DNA from: Chitinophaga flava | GTDB taxonomy: Bacteria > Bacteroidota > Bacteroidia > Chitinophagales > Chitinophagaceae | NCBI RefSeq assembly: GCF_003308995.1 | Contig: NZ_QFFJ01000001.1 | Location: 1,488,001-1,552,000, forward strand | DNA: 64,000 nucleotides | Direction: 5' to 3' | Part shown: positions 52,538 to 61,490 of the stretch, piece by piece | Layout of the letters: each line of letters starts with the position of its first letter | Position numbering within the stretch: the stretch's first letter is position 1 | Program-made: the position numbers and the translations under genes | Notes under the pieces: model-generated | Told to the model about the DNA's origin: nothing | Databases searched by the model: none | Seen by the model: the letters and a program-made list of their open reading frames with translations, nothing else

Positions 52538-53041
52538 ATGGCAATAGAATACTGGATGCAGGGACCTGTGGAAGGAATCCCTGCTTTGTTACAACCCGTG
52601 GCCCATGCGCTGTTGCAGGCCAGAGACGAGGTACGTACTACAATGACCGGTTTCCCGGAAGTTTTATTATGGGAGAAGCCGGCCGACACAGCCTCACCGG
52701 GCTTTCACCTGAAACACCTGCGGGGCGTGATCGACCGCCTGTTTACTTACGCACTGGCGCAACCGCTGTCGGCCACTCAACTGGAAGAACTGGCTGCAGA
52801 AAGTAACAACACTGGCGATCTCAGCTCTCTGCTTAATGCATTCAGTCAGCAAATAGACAAGGCACTGGTCCAGCTGTCCCGTACAGATCCCGCCACCCTG
52901 ACCGATTACAGGGGTGTAGGCCGGAAACAGCTGCCATCCAATGTCATCGGGTTGTTGTTTCATGCAGCAGAGCATACCATGCGGCATACCGGGCAGCTGC
53001 TTGTGGCGGCAAAAGTATTGCAGGCTGCCGCACACGTTTAA
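52538..53041 (+). CDS. DinB-family protein
   Basis: A 167-aa four-helix bundle. The metal-binding histidines are visible in FHLKHLRGVIDRL (near 50) and in LLFHAAEHTMRHTGQLLV near the C-terminus. DinB/YfiT proteins use such sites for thiol-dependent transferase or related reactions; this one is not assigned. Probably cotranscribed with the Dabb gene. Confidence 0.85.
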   Translation: MAIEYWMQGPVEGIPALLQPVAHALLQARDEVRTTMTGFPEVLLWEKPADTASPGFHLKHLRGVIDRLFTYALAQPLSATQLEELAAESNNTGDLSSLLNAFSQQIDKALVQLSRTDPATLTDYRGVGRKQLPSNVIGLLFHAAEHTMRHTGQLLVAAKVLQAAAHV

Positions 53042-53147
53042 TTTACCTGTAGTAGTGCTGGTGTATTAAAGCAGACTTTATTATTTTAGGCCTCCGGCTG
53101 CACTATCCTGTGCCGGCCGAGACCAACATCTAAATCAGACTTGCTTT

Positions 53148-55082
53148 ATGAGACAGCTTTTTTTGTTCCTACTGCTGGCATGTACCCTTCATCAGGGCTT
53201 ACAGGCACAACAAACACAGAAACCACCACTACATGGTAAAAAATGGATGGCCGTTACCGGCAAGCCGCTGGCTGCCACCGCCGGCGCCATGATTTTCCAG
53301 AAAGGTGGTAATGCCGTAGATGCAGCCTGCGCTATGCTGGCCGCCACTTGTACTATGTGGGATGTTTTGAGCTGGGGAGGAGAAACCCAGGCACTCATCT
53401 ACAATCCCAAAACCGGCAAAGTGATTGCCATCAATGCATTGGGCGTAGCTCCCACCGGCGCCACCCCGCAATTTTTTAAATCAAAAGGTTATGACTTCCC
53501 ACCCGAGTTCGGCCCGCTGGCCGCAGTTACACCTGGTACTCCGGGCGGCCTTTGTCACATGCTCGCCGAATACGGCACCCTGAGTCTTAAAGAAGTGCTG
53601 GCCCCGGCTATCGATATGGCTTCCGGCTATCCGATAGAAGCACAAACCGCCAACATGATTGAGCGGGGTAAAAGTTATATCAAAGAGTGGCCTTACAGCA
53701 AAGCTGTCTTCCTTACCCATCCCGGTGAAAAAAGGGAAGCACCCGAAGCAGGAGAACTGTTTGTTCAGAAAGATCTGCTGGCCACACTGACTAAAATGGT
53801 GGAAGCTGAACAGGAAGCACTTAAAAAACATAAAAGCCGGAAAGAAGCTATCATGGCTGCTTACGACCGCTTCTACAAAGGAGATATCGCCCGTGAATTT
53901 GTACGCGGCTGCCAGGAACAGGGAGGTCTGATTACGATGGAAGACCTGGCCCGCTGGAAGCCTATCGAAGAAGAACCTTTGCATGTCAACTACCGCGGCA
54001 TTGAAGTATACAAACTGCAGGAATGGACACAAGGCCCTATGCTGCTGCAAAGCCTTAACATCCTGGAAAACTTCGATCTGAAAGCTATGGGATACAACTC
54101 CACACAGTATATCCATACACTTTATCAGACGATGAACCTCACCTTCGCCGACCGCGACTTTTATTACGGTGATCCTTATTTTAACAAAAACCGCGCTATC
54201 AACGGTCTGCTGAATAAAGACTACGCCAAAGCCCGCGCCAAACAGATCGACATGACCCGTAATGATGCTACCGCAGGCCCCGGCGATCCTTACCCATATA
54301 TAGGGAAAACTAATCCCTACCTGCATTTTCTGGAAGAACGTAAAGTTTATATGGACACCACCAATGGCCGCAAACCCGGTGGCTTTGTACCTAAACATGA
54401 TGCTACCACCTTGTCTGTGCCAGCCAATCCGGACAACCTGTATGCAGCACATACAGCAGACAGCGCCTACCAGGACCGCCTCTGGCGTGGTACCACCAGT
54501 GTGGAGGCAGCCGATAAAGACGGATGGGTAGTATCTATTACTCCCAGTGGTGGATGGCTGCCAGCCTGTATTGCCGGCAAAACCGGCGTAGGCATGAGCC
54601 AGCGCCTGCAAAGCTTTGTACTTGATTCCGCTATTTGTCCGTTTAATGTGATTGCACCCGGCAAAAGGCCCCGTGTAACCCTCACCCCTTCCATGGCCCT
54701 GAAAGATGGTAAGCCCTTCCTTTCTTTTGCCGTACAGGGTGGAGACACACAGGACCAGAACCTGCTTCAGTTCTTCCTCAACGTAGCTGATTTTGGTATG
54801 ACTGTACAACAAGCCACAGAAGCGGCCAATATCAATACCAACCAGTTATGGTTATCGCTCGGTGGCAGCAAAATCAGTGAACGCATGCCCAGGCCCGGCA
54901 GCATCCTGTTGAATAATAACACGCCTGAAAAAACGCGTAAACAACTGGAGAGCATGGGTTATCACCTGAGCTTCGGAGAACGCACCAGCGGACCAATCAA
55001 TGCCATTTACCTGGACAGAGCCCATGGTACACTCTGGGGTGGCAGCAGCAACCACGGCGAAGATTATGGCATAGGATGGTAG
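53148..55082 (+). CDS. Gamma-glutamyltransferase family protein
   Basis: A 644-aa exported Ntn-hydrolase precursor with a signal peptide (MRQLFLFLLLACTLHQGLQA). It carries the family features KPLAATAGAMIFQKGGNAVDAA near the N-terminus and the self-cleavage site at RGTTSVEAADKDGWVVS, where Thr449 would become the nucleophile of the small subunit. The usual TTH is TTS here, and the region after it differs from E. coli GGT, so the donor substrate may not be glutathione. Located in the periplasm. Confidence 0.85.
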   Translation: MRQLFLFLLLACTLHQGLQAQQTQKPPLHGKKWMAVTGKPLAATAGAMIFQKGGNAVDAACAMLAATCTMWDVLSWGGETQALIYNPKTGKVIAINALGVAPTGATPQFFKSKGYDFPPEFGPLAAVTPGTPGGLCHMLAEYGTLSLKEVLAPAIDMASGYPIEAQTANMIERGKSYIKEWPYSKAVFLTHPGEKREAPEAGELFVQKDLLATLTKMVEAEQEALKKHKSRKEAIMAAYDRFYKGDIAREFVRGCQEQGGLITMEDLARWKPIEEEPLHVNYRGIEVYKLQEWTQGPMLLQSLNILENFDLKAMGYNSTQYIHTLYQTMNLTFADRDFYYGDPYFNKNRAINGLLNKDYAKARAKQIDMTRNDATAGPGDPYPYIGKTNPYLHFLEERKVYMDTTNGRKPGGFVPKHDATTLSVPANPDNLYAAHTADSAYQDRLWRGTTSVEAADKDGWVVSITPSGGWLPACIAGKTGVGMSQRLQSFVLDSAICPFNVIAPGKRPRVTLTPSMALKDGKPFLSFAVQGGDTQDQNLLQFFLNVADFGMTVQQATEAANINTNQLWLSLGGSKISERMPRPGSILLNNNTPEKTRKQLESMGYHLSFGERTSGPINAIYLDRAHGTLWGGSSNHGEDYGIGW

Positions 55083-55094
55083 TCATTTTATACT

Positions 55095-55142
55095 ATGAAA
55101 AGAAACAGCCCGCATCGATTGATGCGGGCTGTTTCTTTTCAT
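55095..55142. terminator. Terminator between converging genes
   Basis: A 22-bp perfect stem: ATGAAAAGAAACAGCCCGC begins at 55095, GCGGGCTGTTTCTTTTCAT ends at 55142, with a small ATT-type loop. It serves the glutamyltransferase gene and the minus-strand gene that ends at 55170. Confidence 0.9.
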
Positions 55143-55169
55143 AGATGTTATCTCAAAAACGTTGGTCCC

Positions 55170-55856
55170 TTACCGTGACCATACTTCGTGTATAGGTTCT
55201 CCTTTGGAGCTTAACCCGCTGTGGTCCCAGGCATTGCCCTCCACTTTACCTTTGAAGGTCAGAGTGGCACCTACACGGCTGTTATCTCTGGAGAAAAAAT
55301 CAATCTTCTCTGTGTACACTCCATTTACGAAAGCGTAAGTACCACCACCGGTACCAAAGAACTCACCGGTTTCTGTATTAATGGCCACCCACTGAAAACG
55401 TGTACCGCTAAGGATTTTAATCGTTTTACGTACACCTGGTTTGATCTCATTCATTTTACCATCCTGTTCCCTGCCGGAGATCTGCCAGTAGCCTGCCAGT
55501 GAGCCCTCTCCGTTGTCTACACGGGACCATTCTGTCTTCAGGCCATCACCCAGGGTGGTGATCAGTTTGCCGTTTTCACTGCTGACAGATACAGCACCTT
55601 CCCAACCTACCTGGGAACGTTCATCCGTATTAAATTCTATTTTCACAGATACCTCATCGGGGGCTTTCCAGGTGCCACCCATGGTGGAAAGAAATTTTTT
55701 GTCCTGGTAGGAAGTGATGGAAAAATAACCAGGTGTGATAAGCAGAATACTGTTCACATCACCGGAAGACGATTTCCAGGCTCCGAGCAGGTCCTGGGCC
55801 TTTCCCATAACTGCAAAGGAGCACAGGAAAGCTAAAAGTAGGCATAAAGTTCTCAT
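55170..55856 (-). CDS. Secreted protein of unknown function with beta-rich repeats
   Basis: A 228-aa protein with a signal peptide (MRTLCLLLAFLCSFAVMGKA, cleavage before QD). The mature part begins LLGAWKSSSGD and consists of two similar halves, each opening with a LxGAW or LAGYW motif (about 22 and 125) and ending in strands such as KLITTLGDGLKTEWSR and EGNAWDHSGLS. This would fit a lipocalin-like or DUF4488-type duplication. I start at 55856, where the signal peptide opens. Exact role unknown. Confidence 0.7.
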   Translation of the reverse strand: MRTLCLLLAFLCSFAVMGKAQDLLGAWKSSSGDVNSILLITPGYFSITSYQDKKFLSTMGGTWKAPDEVSVKIEFNTDERSQVGWEGAVSVSSENGKLITTLGDGLKTEWSRVDNGEGSLAGYWQISGREQDGKMNEIKPGVRKTIKILSGTRFQWVAINTETGEFFGTGGGTYAFVNGVYTEKIDFFSRDNSRVGATLTFKGKVEGNAWDHSGLSSKGEPIHEVWSR

Positions 55857-55908
55857 ACTAGCTGTTTTATAGTGAAAAATGATCGCATGAGGATTGCCTG
55901 GCTGGTTT

Positions 55909-56493
55909 CTACTTTCCCGCCTTATTCCGTGCAGTGATGTCCTGCAACGCATCTTCCTGTAAACCGGTTTGTGCCAGTATTCCTGTAATAAAGGCTGTTT
56001 TGCCTTCTATATATTGATCGATATCGTAAGGATACTTAACCGCCAGCTCCTGTTTCAGCGCACCATACTGTTGCGCAGCCTCAGGATGCTGACGCAGGAA
56101 GTCCCTCAGCTGGAGATGATTTTTGAGACTGATACAGCCTTCCTGGCACACATACAGATTATGCGTCATCCATACGGTCTCTTTACTATCATCTGGCGTA
56201 GTGTCTGCATTCCTGCCAAAGGCATCACGGCCGGGGATACCCAGATCACCTCTCCAGGTATAACCCAGTTTTTCCAGCACTGCCACTACCGGCGGCAGTT
56301 GTGAAGGTTCTTTTATCAGCAGATCGATATCAATAATGGGTTTAGCTGCCAGTCCGGGCACCGAGGTGCTGCCCACATGTTCAATGCCAGTGATCAGCCC
56401 TTCCAGATGTTGTTGATAGATAGCGGCCAGCTGCCGGAAAGTGCTGGCCCATTCTTCTGTATAAGGTAATACTTTGATCGCGTTCATTTCCAT
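55909..56493 (-). CDS. GrpB-family (nucleotidyltransferase-fold) protein
   Basis: A 194-aa protein with the GrpB/UPF0157 signature: WASTFRQLAAIYQQHL then GIEHVGSTSVPGLAAKPIIDIDLLI (the GS-x10-D-x-D nucleotidyltransferase motif), and THNLYVCQEG near 130. The family is often called GrpB or fused to CoaE, but its reaction is not established. The start is ambiguous among ATG 56493 and 56487; the frame back to 56517 opens with GTG. Confidence 0.85.
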   Translation of the reverse strand: MEMNAIKVLPYTEEWASTFRQLAAIYQQHLEGLITGIEHVGSTSVPGLAAKPIIDIDLLIKEPSQLPPVVAVLEKLGYTWRGDLGIPGRDAFGRNADTTPDDSKETVWMTHNLYVCQEGCISLKNHLQLRDFLRQHPEAAQQYGALKQELAVKYPYDIDQYIEGKTAFITGILAQTGLQEDALQDITARNKAGK

Positions 56494-56548
56494 CGTCTGT
56501 TCTTTTATGTCCGGCACAAAGGTCCCGATTTTTTCCGTTCAGCACTTC

Positions 56549-57238
56549 TTACAGTCCGAAGTAAATCACTCTTCGTGTATACATGCCATGTTCAAACAGC
56601 CATAACAACTCATAGCTACCAGCCCCATCGCTGTTGGTAGCAGTTATATACAGACGATCATTTTTCCGGTCGTAGTTCACTGTTGTCATCCTTATATTAG
56701 GATTATACAGGCCACGGATGGCGGAATCCGGCACAGGAATATTCCTGTTGCCGTATTGTACCTGCAGGCTGCCATACTGCCGGGTAGGCAATCCGCCATC
56801 AGAACCGTAATACGGCTGGTGATTAATCTTGTCCACATAACGTACGTTGTCATGAGTCGTATACTGAACGGTGTTATCCTTCAGTACAAAAGGTTTTGCG
56901 GTGAGCATCACTCTGATCGAATCTTTCTGGAACACTGCACGGTTATCGGTCTGCTCTTTCACTGTTATCTGCTCAAAGGCATCTATCACTTTTACCCTCG
57001 ACCGGTGAATAAACCCGCCACTGATCTCTCCTTCGTGATAATAATCGATATTATACCATTCTCCTTCCGGTTCCAGGAGATATACAATATCGCCATCCAA
57101 CACTTTGCCGATTACGGTTTGTGAGACGCCTGCATTCTTCCGGATATTCGTATATCCGTCCTTGTCTTGTACCAGAGCCATCTGGGCGCATACCTGCTGT
57201 GCCCACAGCATCAGAATTAATCCACTGATATATTTCAT
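56549..57238 (-). CDS. Exported SH3-domain protein
   Basis: A 229-aa protein. The signal peptide MKYISGLILMLWAQQVCA is followed by a bacterial SH3 domain (about 20-85: LVQDKDGYTNIRKNAG, GDIVYLLEPEGEWYNIDYY, GGFIHRSRVKVI). The rest is unassigned beta-rich sequence that ends in LLWLFEHGMYTRRVIYFGL. SH3b domains often bind peptidoglycan or peptides. It lies 10 nt after the metallophosphoesterase gene on the same strand, probably in one operon. Confidence 0.75.
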   Translation of the reverse strand: MKYISGLILMLWAQQVCAQMALVQDKDGYTNIRKNAGVSQTVIGKVLDGDIVYLLEPEGEWYNIDYYHEGEISGGFIHRSRVKVIDAFEQITVKEQTDNRAVFQKDSIRVMLTAKPFVLKDNTVQYTTHDNVRYVDKINHQPYYGSDGGLPTRQYGSLQVQYGNRNIPVPDSAIRGLYNPNIRMTTVNYDRKNDRLYITATNSDGAGSYELLWLFEHGMYTRRVIYFGL

Positions 57239-57248
57239 CTTGTTAGCG

Positions 57249-58274
57249 TTACTGAGGAGGAAACGGTACCGGTGTTACACCCAGTTCTGACGCCAGCTGA
57301 TTGATTTTGGCCGGTGTCCCCAGGCTTTTTTGCAGGTCTTCCAATCTCAGGTTATTGTTTCTACTTTTAAAAAGAAATGTTTTAAACGGGTAACTATTGG
57401 CTTCGCGGCTGAAAGCCTCTGCTCCGTTTTCCAGCAATGCCTGCGCGAAATTATCAAGTTTGTTTTTTAGTACAGGCAATAATACTTCGAGCTGACGCAG
57501 GCTGTTTTCCAGTCTGCCCAGGAATTCCCTTACGGCCGGTTGTTCGATATAGGCGAGCTTTTCCAGCTGTTTTCGTATAGCCGTGCACTCCATATTCGCC
57601 CAGTCTTTGGCCGCCAGTACGGGCACCTGCCATTCCTGTTGCTGGGACTTCCAGTAATCACCTCTGCTTTTTACCTGATGTACAATAAATCCCGGCAGCT
57701 CTATCGCTGTGAGATAACCTCCATGACAGCAGCCGGTATCAATACCATAGGTATTGTTTCGGATAACCGGTTGATCACCTACCACGTGGTGCCCATAGAT
57801 CACCGGTTTTTCTCCGGTATAATAATCTGTCCAGTAAGTACCTTCCGGGTATTTTTTCTCCAGATGTCTTTCACCTGCAGTGGAGCCACTGAGCACATCT
57901 TCCCGCTGTTCGTTCAGCTGCAGATCATGTTCCAGCGCAGCATGTACGATAATGGCCTCAGGGGTTTCATAGTAATATCCCAGCTGCCCTGCCCAGCTTA
58001 GAAAATCAGGATATTCCGCACCCAGCTGAACTTTCACAATTTCCTGAGCATAGTTCAATACGCCATTCACGTGTTTTCGTTCATGGTTGCCCGCCAGCAC
58101 CAGGGAGCCGGGCCTGTTTCTAAAAAAATGGTATACTTCCTTTGATTTATTGCCGCGATCTATAATATCGCCCAGAGAGATCAACACATCTTCATCGGTG
58201 AGGCCCATCTGTTGGATCAACATCATCAGTTCATCAAAGCAACCATGAATATCTCCGATGATAAAATGCCTCAT
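57249..58274 (-). CDS. PPP-type metallophosphoesterase
   Basis: A 341-aa protein. All three PPP metallophosphatase signatures are present near the N-terminus: IGDIHG, LGDIIDRG and LAGNHE, with later His in YGHHVVGD. The catalytic domain (1-210) is of the bacterial Ser/Thr phosphatase or dinucleoside tetraphosphatase type. A helical C-terminal part (about 235-341) is unusual for minimal PPPs and may regulate or target the enzyme. I use the ATG at 58274 (MRHFIIGDIHG); 58283 is also possible. Confidence 0.85.
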   Translation of the reverse strand: MRHFIIGDIHGCFDELMMLIQQMGLTDEDVLISLGDIIDRGNKSKEVYHFFRNRPGSLVLAGNHERKHVNGVLNYAQEIVKVQLGAEYPDFLSWAGQLGYYYETPEAIIVHAALEHDLQLNEQREDVLSGSTAGERHLEKKYPEGTYWTDYYTGEKPVIYGHHVVGDQPVIRNNTYGIDTGCCHGGYLTAIELPGFIVHQVKSRGDYWKSQQQEWQVPVLAAKDWANMECTAIRKQLEKLAYIEQPAVREFLGRLENSLRQLEVLLPVLKNKLDNFAQALLENGAEAFSREANSYPFKTFLFKSRNNNLRLEDLQKSLGTPAKINQLASELGVTPVPFPPQ

Positions 58275-58422
58275 TGTTTTCATACAGGTAAAGGGACTGC
58301 TTTGACAGCAAATTACTAAAACTCTTTGTACATCAGTATTCCATTCTGAAACTCTTTTTATTGTTTTGATAGTACTTTTTACGTCTGACTTCGTTTTTTT
58401 TTAAAAAAAAGAGAGTGCAATT

Positions 58423-60093
58423 ATGCGGACGAAGAACTTAGAAGACGTTTTCAAAAAATCAGGAATACCAGATTCTACATTTGTTAAACCGCCGAAATAT
58501 GGCGATATACTCGTTTCATTGCGCACTAAAGGCAGATGCCTTATTGTGGAAGGGCCTTCAGGCATTGGCAAAACCACCTGTGTGCGAAAAGTACTCGAAG
58601 AGCTTCGTATAAAAGGGAAATTTTCCATGCTATCTGCACGAAAATCAGAAGACCGGCAAAAAATCGATCAACTAACCCAACAAGCAAATAACGGTATCGT
58701 TATCATTGATGACTTTCATATTCTACCGCAGGAATCCAAAGACGCTATTGCCAATTACATGAAAATTCTGGCAGACGAAGAACGGGATAACGACAAATTG
58801 ATTTTACTGGGAATTAACAAAGCCGGTGATTCTCTGATCAAACTAACACCAGATCTTAATAATCGTATTGACACCATCAAATTGGTGAAAAGCCCGGAGG
58901 ATAAAGTGAGAGAACTTATCAGTAATGGTGAAACTGCTTTAAAAATAAAAATAGCTGCAAAAGAAGAGATCATCCGGCTATCAAAAGGCAGCTTTCATAT
59001 AGCTCAGTTATTGTGCAATGAGCTCTGTATTTATGAAGATATCCTGGAAGAACAAACTACTGTCAAGCACCTTCGCGTTGAGGCCAATGTAATTCTGGAG
59101 AAGGTTATAGAGGAATTCAAACGGATATATAATTCGTTAGCCCAGTCTTTTGCTTCAGGCTCCCGGCTAAGGAGAGAAGGCAGGGCCCCCTACCTTCATC
59201 TGCTTTTCTGGCTGTCCCGTTCTGATGACTGGACCATACAAATAGACGATATTATAAGGCAACACCCTAAACACAAAATTAGTGTCAAACAGGTGGTAGA
59301 TAAGGAGTTTCTTTCCCGGCTAATTCTCCACAACCCGGATATAAGCAATGTGATTCACTATGATGCCAATGCAAGGATACTTACTATAGAAGATCCCAAG
59401 TTCATGTTTTACTTAAAGAATATGTACTGGGAAAAATTCGCCAAAGAATTAGGTTACATTAACGTAGCTCTTGAATATGAATATGATTTCGCCTTGTCTT
59501 TTGCCGGTGAAGACCGCAAACTGGCAGAACATATATACGATCACCTCGCCTATAATCAGGTAGCAGTATTTTATGACAAAAACGAACAGCACAGAATCCT
59601 GGCAGAAAATGTAGAAGAGTTTCTGCGCCCCATTTATGAGAAAAAGGCCAGGTATGTGGTTCCGCTGCTCAGTACATCCTATCCTCAGAAAATCTGGACA
59701 AAATTTGAATCAGATAGTTTCCGGGAACGGTTTGAAGAGGGATCCATCATTCCTGTATGGTTTAGTAACACCACCAAAGCTATGTTTGACGAATCCCTTA
59801 AATATGGGGGAATCCGTTTTAATGTAGACGAAGATATAAAACAGGAAGCGATAAATATTGCCGAAAGTCTGCTTCAATGTCTGGAAGAAGATAAACTCAC
59901 CAAAGGAACCTCAAAGGTTATCAACACAAAATACAATTCAAAAGAACAGAAGAAAACACCCGCACAAAAAAATAAAAAACAGGCATCTGTAACAAAAAAG
60001 AAAAAAAATACACCGGAAAAAACAACCCGGAAAACGACTCCCTCTTCCAGGAAACCCACAAAACCGCCCATACAGCAGGGATCATTGTTTTAA
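58423..60093 (+). CDS. AAA+ ATPase-TIR protein, probable single-gene immune effector
   Basis: A 556-aa protein. N-terminal AAA+/STAND-like ATPase: Walker A GPSGIGKT (44-51), Walker B IVIIDD (92-97), sensor region LILLGINKAGDS; a helical and winged-helix-like middle (about 165-345); a TIR domain (353-490) that opens EYDFALSFAGEDRKLAEHI and has IWTKFESDSF with Glu429 in the place of the NADase catalytic glutamate. A Lys/Thr-rich tail (493-556) ends in QGSLF. This ATPase-switch plus TIR layout is typical of abortive-infection NADases. The gene stands alone. The trigger is unknown. Confidence 0.8.
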   Translation: MRTKNLEDVFKKSGIPDSTFVKPPKYGDILVSLRTKGRCLIVEGPSGIGKTTCVRKVLEELRIKGKFSMLSARKSEDRQKIDQLTQQANNGIVIIDDFHILPQESKDAIANYMKILADEERDNDKLILLGINKAGDSLIKLTPDLNNRIDTIKLVKSPEDKVRELISNGETALKIKIAAKEEIIRLSKGSFHIAQLLCNELCIYEDILEEQTTVKHLRVEANVILEKVIEEFKRIYNSLAQSFASGSRLRREGRAPYLHLLFWLSRSDDWTIQIDDIIRQHPKHKISVKQVVDKEFLSRLILHNPDISNVIHYDANARILTIEDPKFMFYLKNMYWEKFAKELGYINVALEYEYDFALSFAGEDRKLAEHIYDHLAYNQVAVFYDKNEQHRILAENVEEFLRPIYEKKARYVVPLLSTSYPQKIWTKFESDSFRERFEEGSIIPVWFSNTTKAMFDESLKYGGIRFNVDEDIKQEAINIAESLLQCLEEDKLTKGTSKVINTKYNSKEQKKTPAQKNKKQASVTKKKKNTPEKTTRKTTPSSRKPTKPPIQQGSLF

Positions 60094-60192
60094 CATGGTG
60101 CTTCTCCCCTGCACAAACAGGCCATATGCAATACCGGATTAAAGGCGTATCAATAGCAATGATCTCTGGAAAAGGTTTAAAAGAAAGAATAG

Positions 60193-60354
60193 CGGGATTC
60201 TGCAGACCATGAAAGCCAGCATGCTTTCTACACCATCTATATGTACTACTATCACTACCGGTCTTATCTGGGGACTGAAAAAGGTTTCGATAGTGAGCAG
60301 ATAAAAGATAAGATGAATGATATTTTCCTGGGATTAGCGTGGAAAAACGGCTAA
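60193..60354 (+). pseudogene. Decayed C-terminal fragment of a TetR-like regulator
   Basis: The frame from 60193 to TAA 60352-60354 reads ...AFYTIYMYYYHYRSYLG, EKGFDSEQIKDKMNDIF then LGLAWKNG, which looks like the helical end of a TetR-family regulator. A preceding segment in another frame (LWKRFKRKNSGILQTMKA, from about 60166) looks like the same protein before a frameshift. There is no start codon or HTH. The remainder of 60094-60627 holds no gene that I can see. A hairpin CCGGTAG/CTACCGG (60398-60422) next to an A-run looks like an orphan terminator for the minus strand. Confidence 0.4.
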
Positions 60355-60627
60355 TAATAACCTACAAATTCAAAACCGGTAGTAACACTCAAAAAAACCG
60401 GTAGCGCTTGCGGCACTACCGGCAGGGCGCTGTTTTCTCAAAACTGCCCGTTTGAGCTCATATCTAACAATCCTGTACATGACGATTAAACAGTCACTCA
60501 AACTTTACAAAAGTATGAAATTTTCTACGCTTAGGATTCCTTCATATCAGCAATGAAAGAAATTTCGCAAAACCCCTCCCCATTCCCCTACTGATATCTT
60601 CGTTCAAAAAAATATCTGACTTTTCTC

Positions 60628-60660
60628 TTGACTCTTACCTTACGTCATACCCTATATTTG
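60628..60660 (+). promoter_or_regulatory. MerR-gene promoter with stretched spacer
   Basis: TTG (60628-60630) and TATATTTG (60653-60660, perfect TAnnTTTG) are 25 nt apart, three more than at the argS promoter. Long spacers are what MerR-family activators correct by twisting DNA. The CTTACCTTACGTCATACC text between the boxes is the likely binding site. The leader to the ATG at 60686 is about 19 nt. Confidence 0.55.
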
Positions 60661-60685
60661 TCCCAATAAGGTATAAATCCAAACG

Positions 60686-61453
60686 ATGAACAACTATTCT
60701 GTAAAGAAGCTCTCTCAACTGGCAGGTGTGAGCGTGCGCACCTTGCACCTCTATGACAAGATGGGCTTGCTGAAACCTTCTGTTCGTACCGCGGCCGGGT
60801 ACAGGCTTTATGGCGAAAAGGAGCTGTTACGTTTACAGCAGATACTCTTTTACAGGGAACTGGATTTCCCGCTGAAAGACATCTGTACCATTCTGGATGA
60901 TCCTGCATTTGATCTGGTGCAGGCGCTGGAAGGGCATATCAAAGCGCTATCAGCCAGGAAGGAAAGGATAAACACATTGATTGGTACCATAGAAAAAACA
61001 TTGGTAACACTTAAAAAAAAGTCCATGTTACACGTAGAAGATTTATACGAAGGTATGCCACAGGAAAAGATGGTCGCCTACAGAAAAGAAGCCATGTCTA
61101 AATGGGGCCAGGATACTATTTTATCAGTAGAAGCTACCTTACACAGTTTTGATCAGGACGAAATGGCAACGATGCAAACAGAGTTGCAGGATATCACGGT
61201 ACGGTTAACCACACTCATGTCTGAAGATCCTGAAAGCGAGGCTGTACAACAATGTATAGCCAGGCGCTACGAGATCATCACGCAACTGACCGGCGGGCAG
61301 GAAATAGCTGGCAAACTGGAATATCTCAGAAACCTGGGAGAGTTATATGTATCCAACAACCCGGGCACTTCCACCAATATGCTACCAGACAATCAATTGT
61401 CACTTTTTATGCAAAAAGCGACCGGTTATTATCTTAAAAAGAAAAAACAATAA
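60686..61453 (+). CDS. MerR-family regulator with TipAS-like domain
   Basis: A 255-aa regulator. The N-terminal MerR winged helix begins YSVKKLSQLAGVSVRTLHLYDKMGLLKPS and is followed by the dimerisation coiled coil (75-115). The C-terminal part (about 130-255) matches the TipAS antibiotic-recognition domain type. Such proteins bind drug-like peptides and activate genes, usually their own. A short QLSLF motif lies near the C-terminus (237-241). The promoter has the stretched spacer expected for self-activation. Confidence 0.88.
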   Translation: MNNYSVKKLSQLAGVSVRTLHLYDKMGLLKPSVRTAAGYRLYGEKELLRLQQILFYRELDFPLKDICTILDDPAFDLVQALEGHIKALSARKERINTLIGTIEKTLVTLKKKSMLHVEDLYEGMPQEKMVAYRKEAMSKWGQDTILSVEATLHSFDQDEMATMQTELQDITVRLTTLMSEDPESEAVQQCIARRYEIITQLTGGQEIAGKLEYLRNLGELYVSNNPGTSTNMLPDNQLSLFMQKATGYYLKKKKQ

Positions 61454-61457
61454 ATAT

Positions 61458-61490
61458 GATAGGGCTGGCTGAAAAGGTCAGCCCATCATG
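61458..61490. terminator. Terminator between merR and marR
   Basis: TGATAGGGCTG and CAGCCCATCA pair around GCTGAAAAGGT, between the converging merR and marR genes. The hairpin resembles the one at 63017-63039. Confidence 0.6.

Noticed and set aside
53481..54812. Long open frame (443 codons) antisense to the gamma-glutamyltransferase gene
   Set aside because: Composition is that of a shadow frame (runs of Cys, His, Phe, Gly) and the sense gene is clear.
61396..61410. Sliding-clamp motif QLSLF in the MerR protein
   Set aside because: It is an exact consensus match, but a MerR regulator has no reason to bind the clamp, and five residues can arise by chance within the TipAS domain.
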